From Hyaloscypha bicolor E (taxonomy: Eukaryota; Ascomycota; Leotiomycetes; Helotiales; Hyaloscyphaceae), in the NCBI RefSeq assembly GCF_002865645.1, contig NW_020194685.1:1699363-1763362 (forward strand): a stretch of 64,000 nt of DNA, written 5' to 3'. The translations under genes and the position numbers were made by a program. The notes below the pieces were generated by a model. That model was not told the DNA's origin and did no database searches. It saw only the letters and a program-made list of their open reading frames with translations. Of the stretch, positions 63,530 to 64,000 are shown one piece after another. Each line of letters begins with the position of its first letter. Within the stretch, counting starts at the first letter, position 1.

Positions 63530-64000
63530 ATCCGCATCTTCCCGAAGGTTCAAGCTCAAATCATCCAACAGCTTTCGAGCTGCCGCAAACGCCTTGAGAG
63601 CCTTGGCGTTGACCGAGAATCGGCGGACCAGCAGCGCCGGTTCTTGCTCGAAATGTCGAGAGAATTCCAAGACATTACTAACTCCGCCTTGGATGCGTAC
63701 TACTCTCGTAACAAGGTATTCAGAAGCATTCCTGAGCTTAGACTTGCCACTTTAGCTGTCGACCGCATGGAAAAGTTCTCAGAAGAGATGGAGAGTTTTG
63801 GGCACACAGTCTGCTTTGATTCGCAAGATGATGAGGAAACGGTTCGGAAGTGCAGTGCCCCCAGTACGCCCTCAAGTCGAGCGATTCGGCCAGCCTCTAA
63901 CGACTAATCACGACTATGAGAACTTGCAGAAGTGTAAGACACGCCGTCTGGAGAAGCTGCTAGAGAAGCACGCAGAGAAGCATTACAACGCCCAAGGCTG
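63530..64000 (+). pseudogene. Dynamin-like GTPase stalk fragment, internally deleted and frameshifted
   Basis: From about 63530 one frame reads VQAQIIQQLSSCRKRLESLG, then ESADQQRRFLLEMSREFQDI, then LDAYYSRNKVFRSIPELRLA and a GHTV stretch. These are segments typical of the middle/stalk region of fungal dynamin-like GTPases. The frame ends at TAA 63905-63907. A different frame starting near 63857 reads PLTTNHDYENLQKCKTRRLE and stays open to the window end; this resembles a segment normally well over 150 residues further on. The join is therefore a deletion plus frame change, since no plausible intron fits. No start codon or GTPase domain precedes it. The fragment continues past the window edge, so more of the gene may exist. 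Confidence 0.75.

Overview
The window looks like chromosomal DNA of a filamentous ascomycete (Pezizomycotina). Genes have short introns (44-89 bp) with GT...AG ends and CTAAC/CTGAT-type branch points. The gene families are fungal (NACHT-ankyrin NLR, HeLo/HET-S type protein, dynamin-like GTPase). About 45 kb is extremely AT-rich and carries the mark of repeat-induced point mutation (RIP): transposon codons altered by C-to-T and G-to-A, with catalytic Asp turned into Asn and zinc-knuckle Cys/His turned into Tyr.

Region 1, 1 to about 45.4 kb, is a gene-free AT-rich transposon graveyard. An unclassified 4.5-kb element is present twice in inverted orientation (505-5053 on +, 10153-22725 on -). The minus copy is split by a Tc1/mariner element (13044-14410, TA duplication) and by a complete Ty3/gypsy LTR retrotransposon (14750-21457, LTRs of about 275 bp, AAATA duplication). 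A terminal fragment of the same element lies at 34.8-35.1 kb.

Region 2, 45.4-48.6 kb, is a transition zone of stacked minisatellites with units of about 64, 72, 105, 18 and 52 bp. Mutation load falls from left to right across the 64-bp repeat.

Region 3, 49.2-52.6 kb, has one three-exon gene of unknown function (602 aa inferred) and a broken dynamin-like GTPase gene, ending at an AT-rich TIR transposon (52615-53859).

Region 4, 53.9-64 kb, is the most interesting part. A four-exon NACHT-ankyrin NLR gene (minus, 883 aa inferred) faces a 284-aa HeLo-domain gene of HET-S type (plus). The first NLR exon carries a segment that aligns without gaps to the two C-terminal amyloid-type repeats of the HeLo protein. 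This is the arrangement expected of an NLR/effector pair signalling by amyloid templating (regulated cell death, non-self recognition). The space between the genes would be only about 416 bp without three TIR elements inserted in it. A third gene (62250-63200, 300 aa) also ends in two 20-residue repeats of the same general pattern behind a fungal STAND-type N-terminal region. A decayed dynamin stalk fragment closes the window.

All calls come from reading the sequence. No alignment, database search or base-composition calculation was run.
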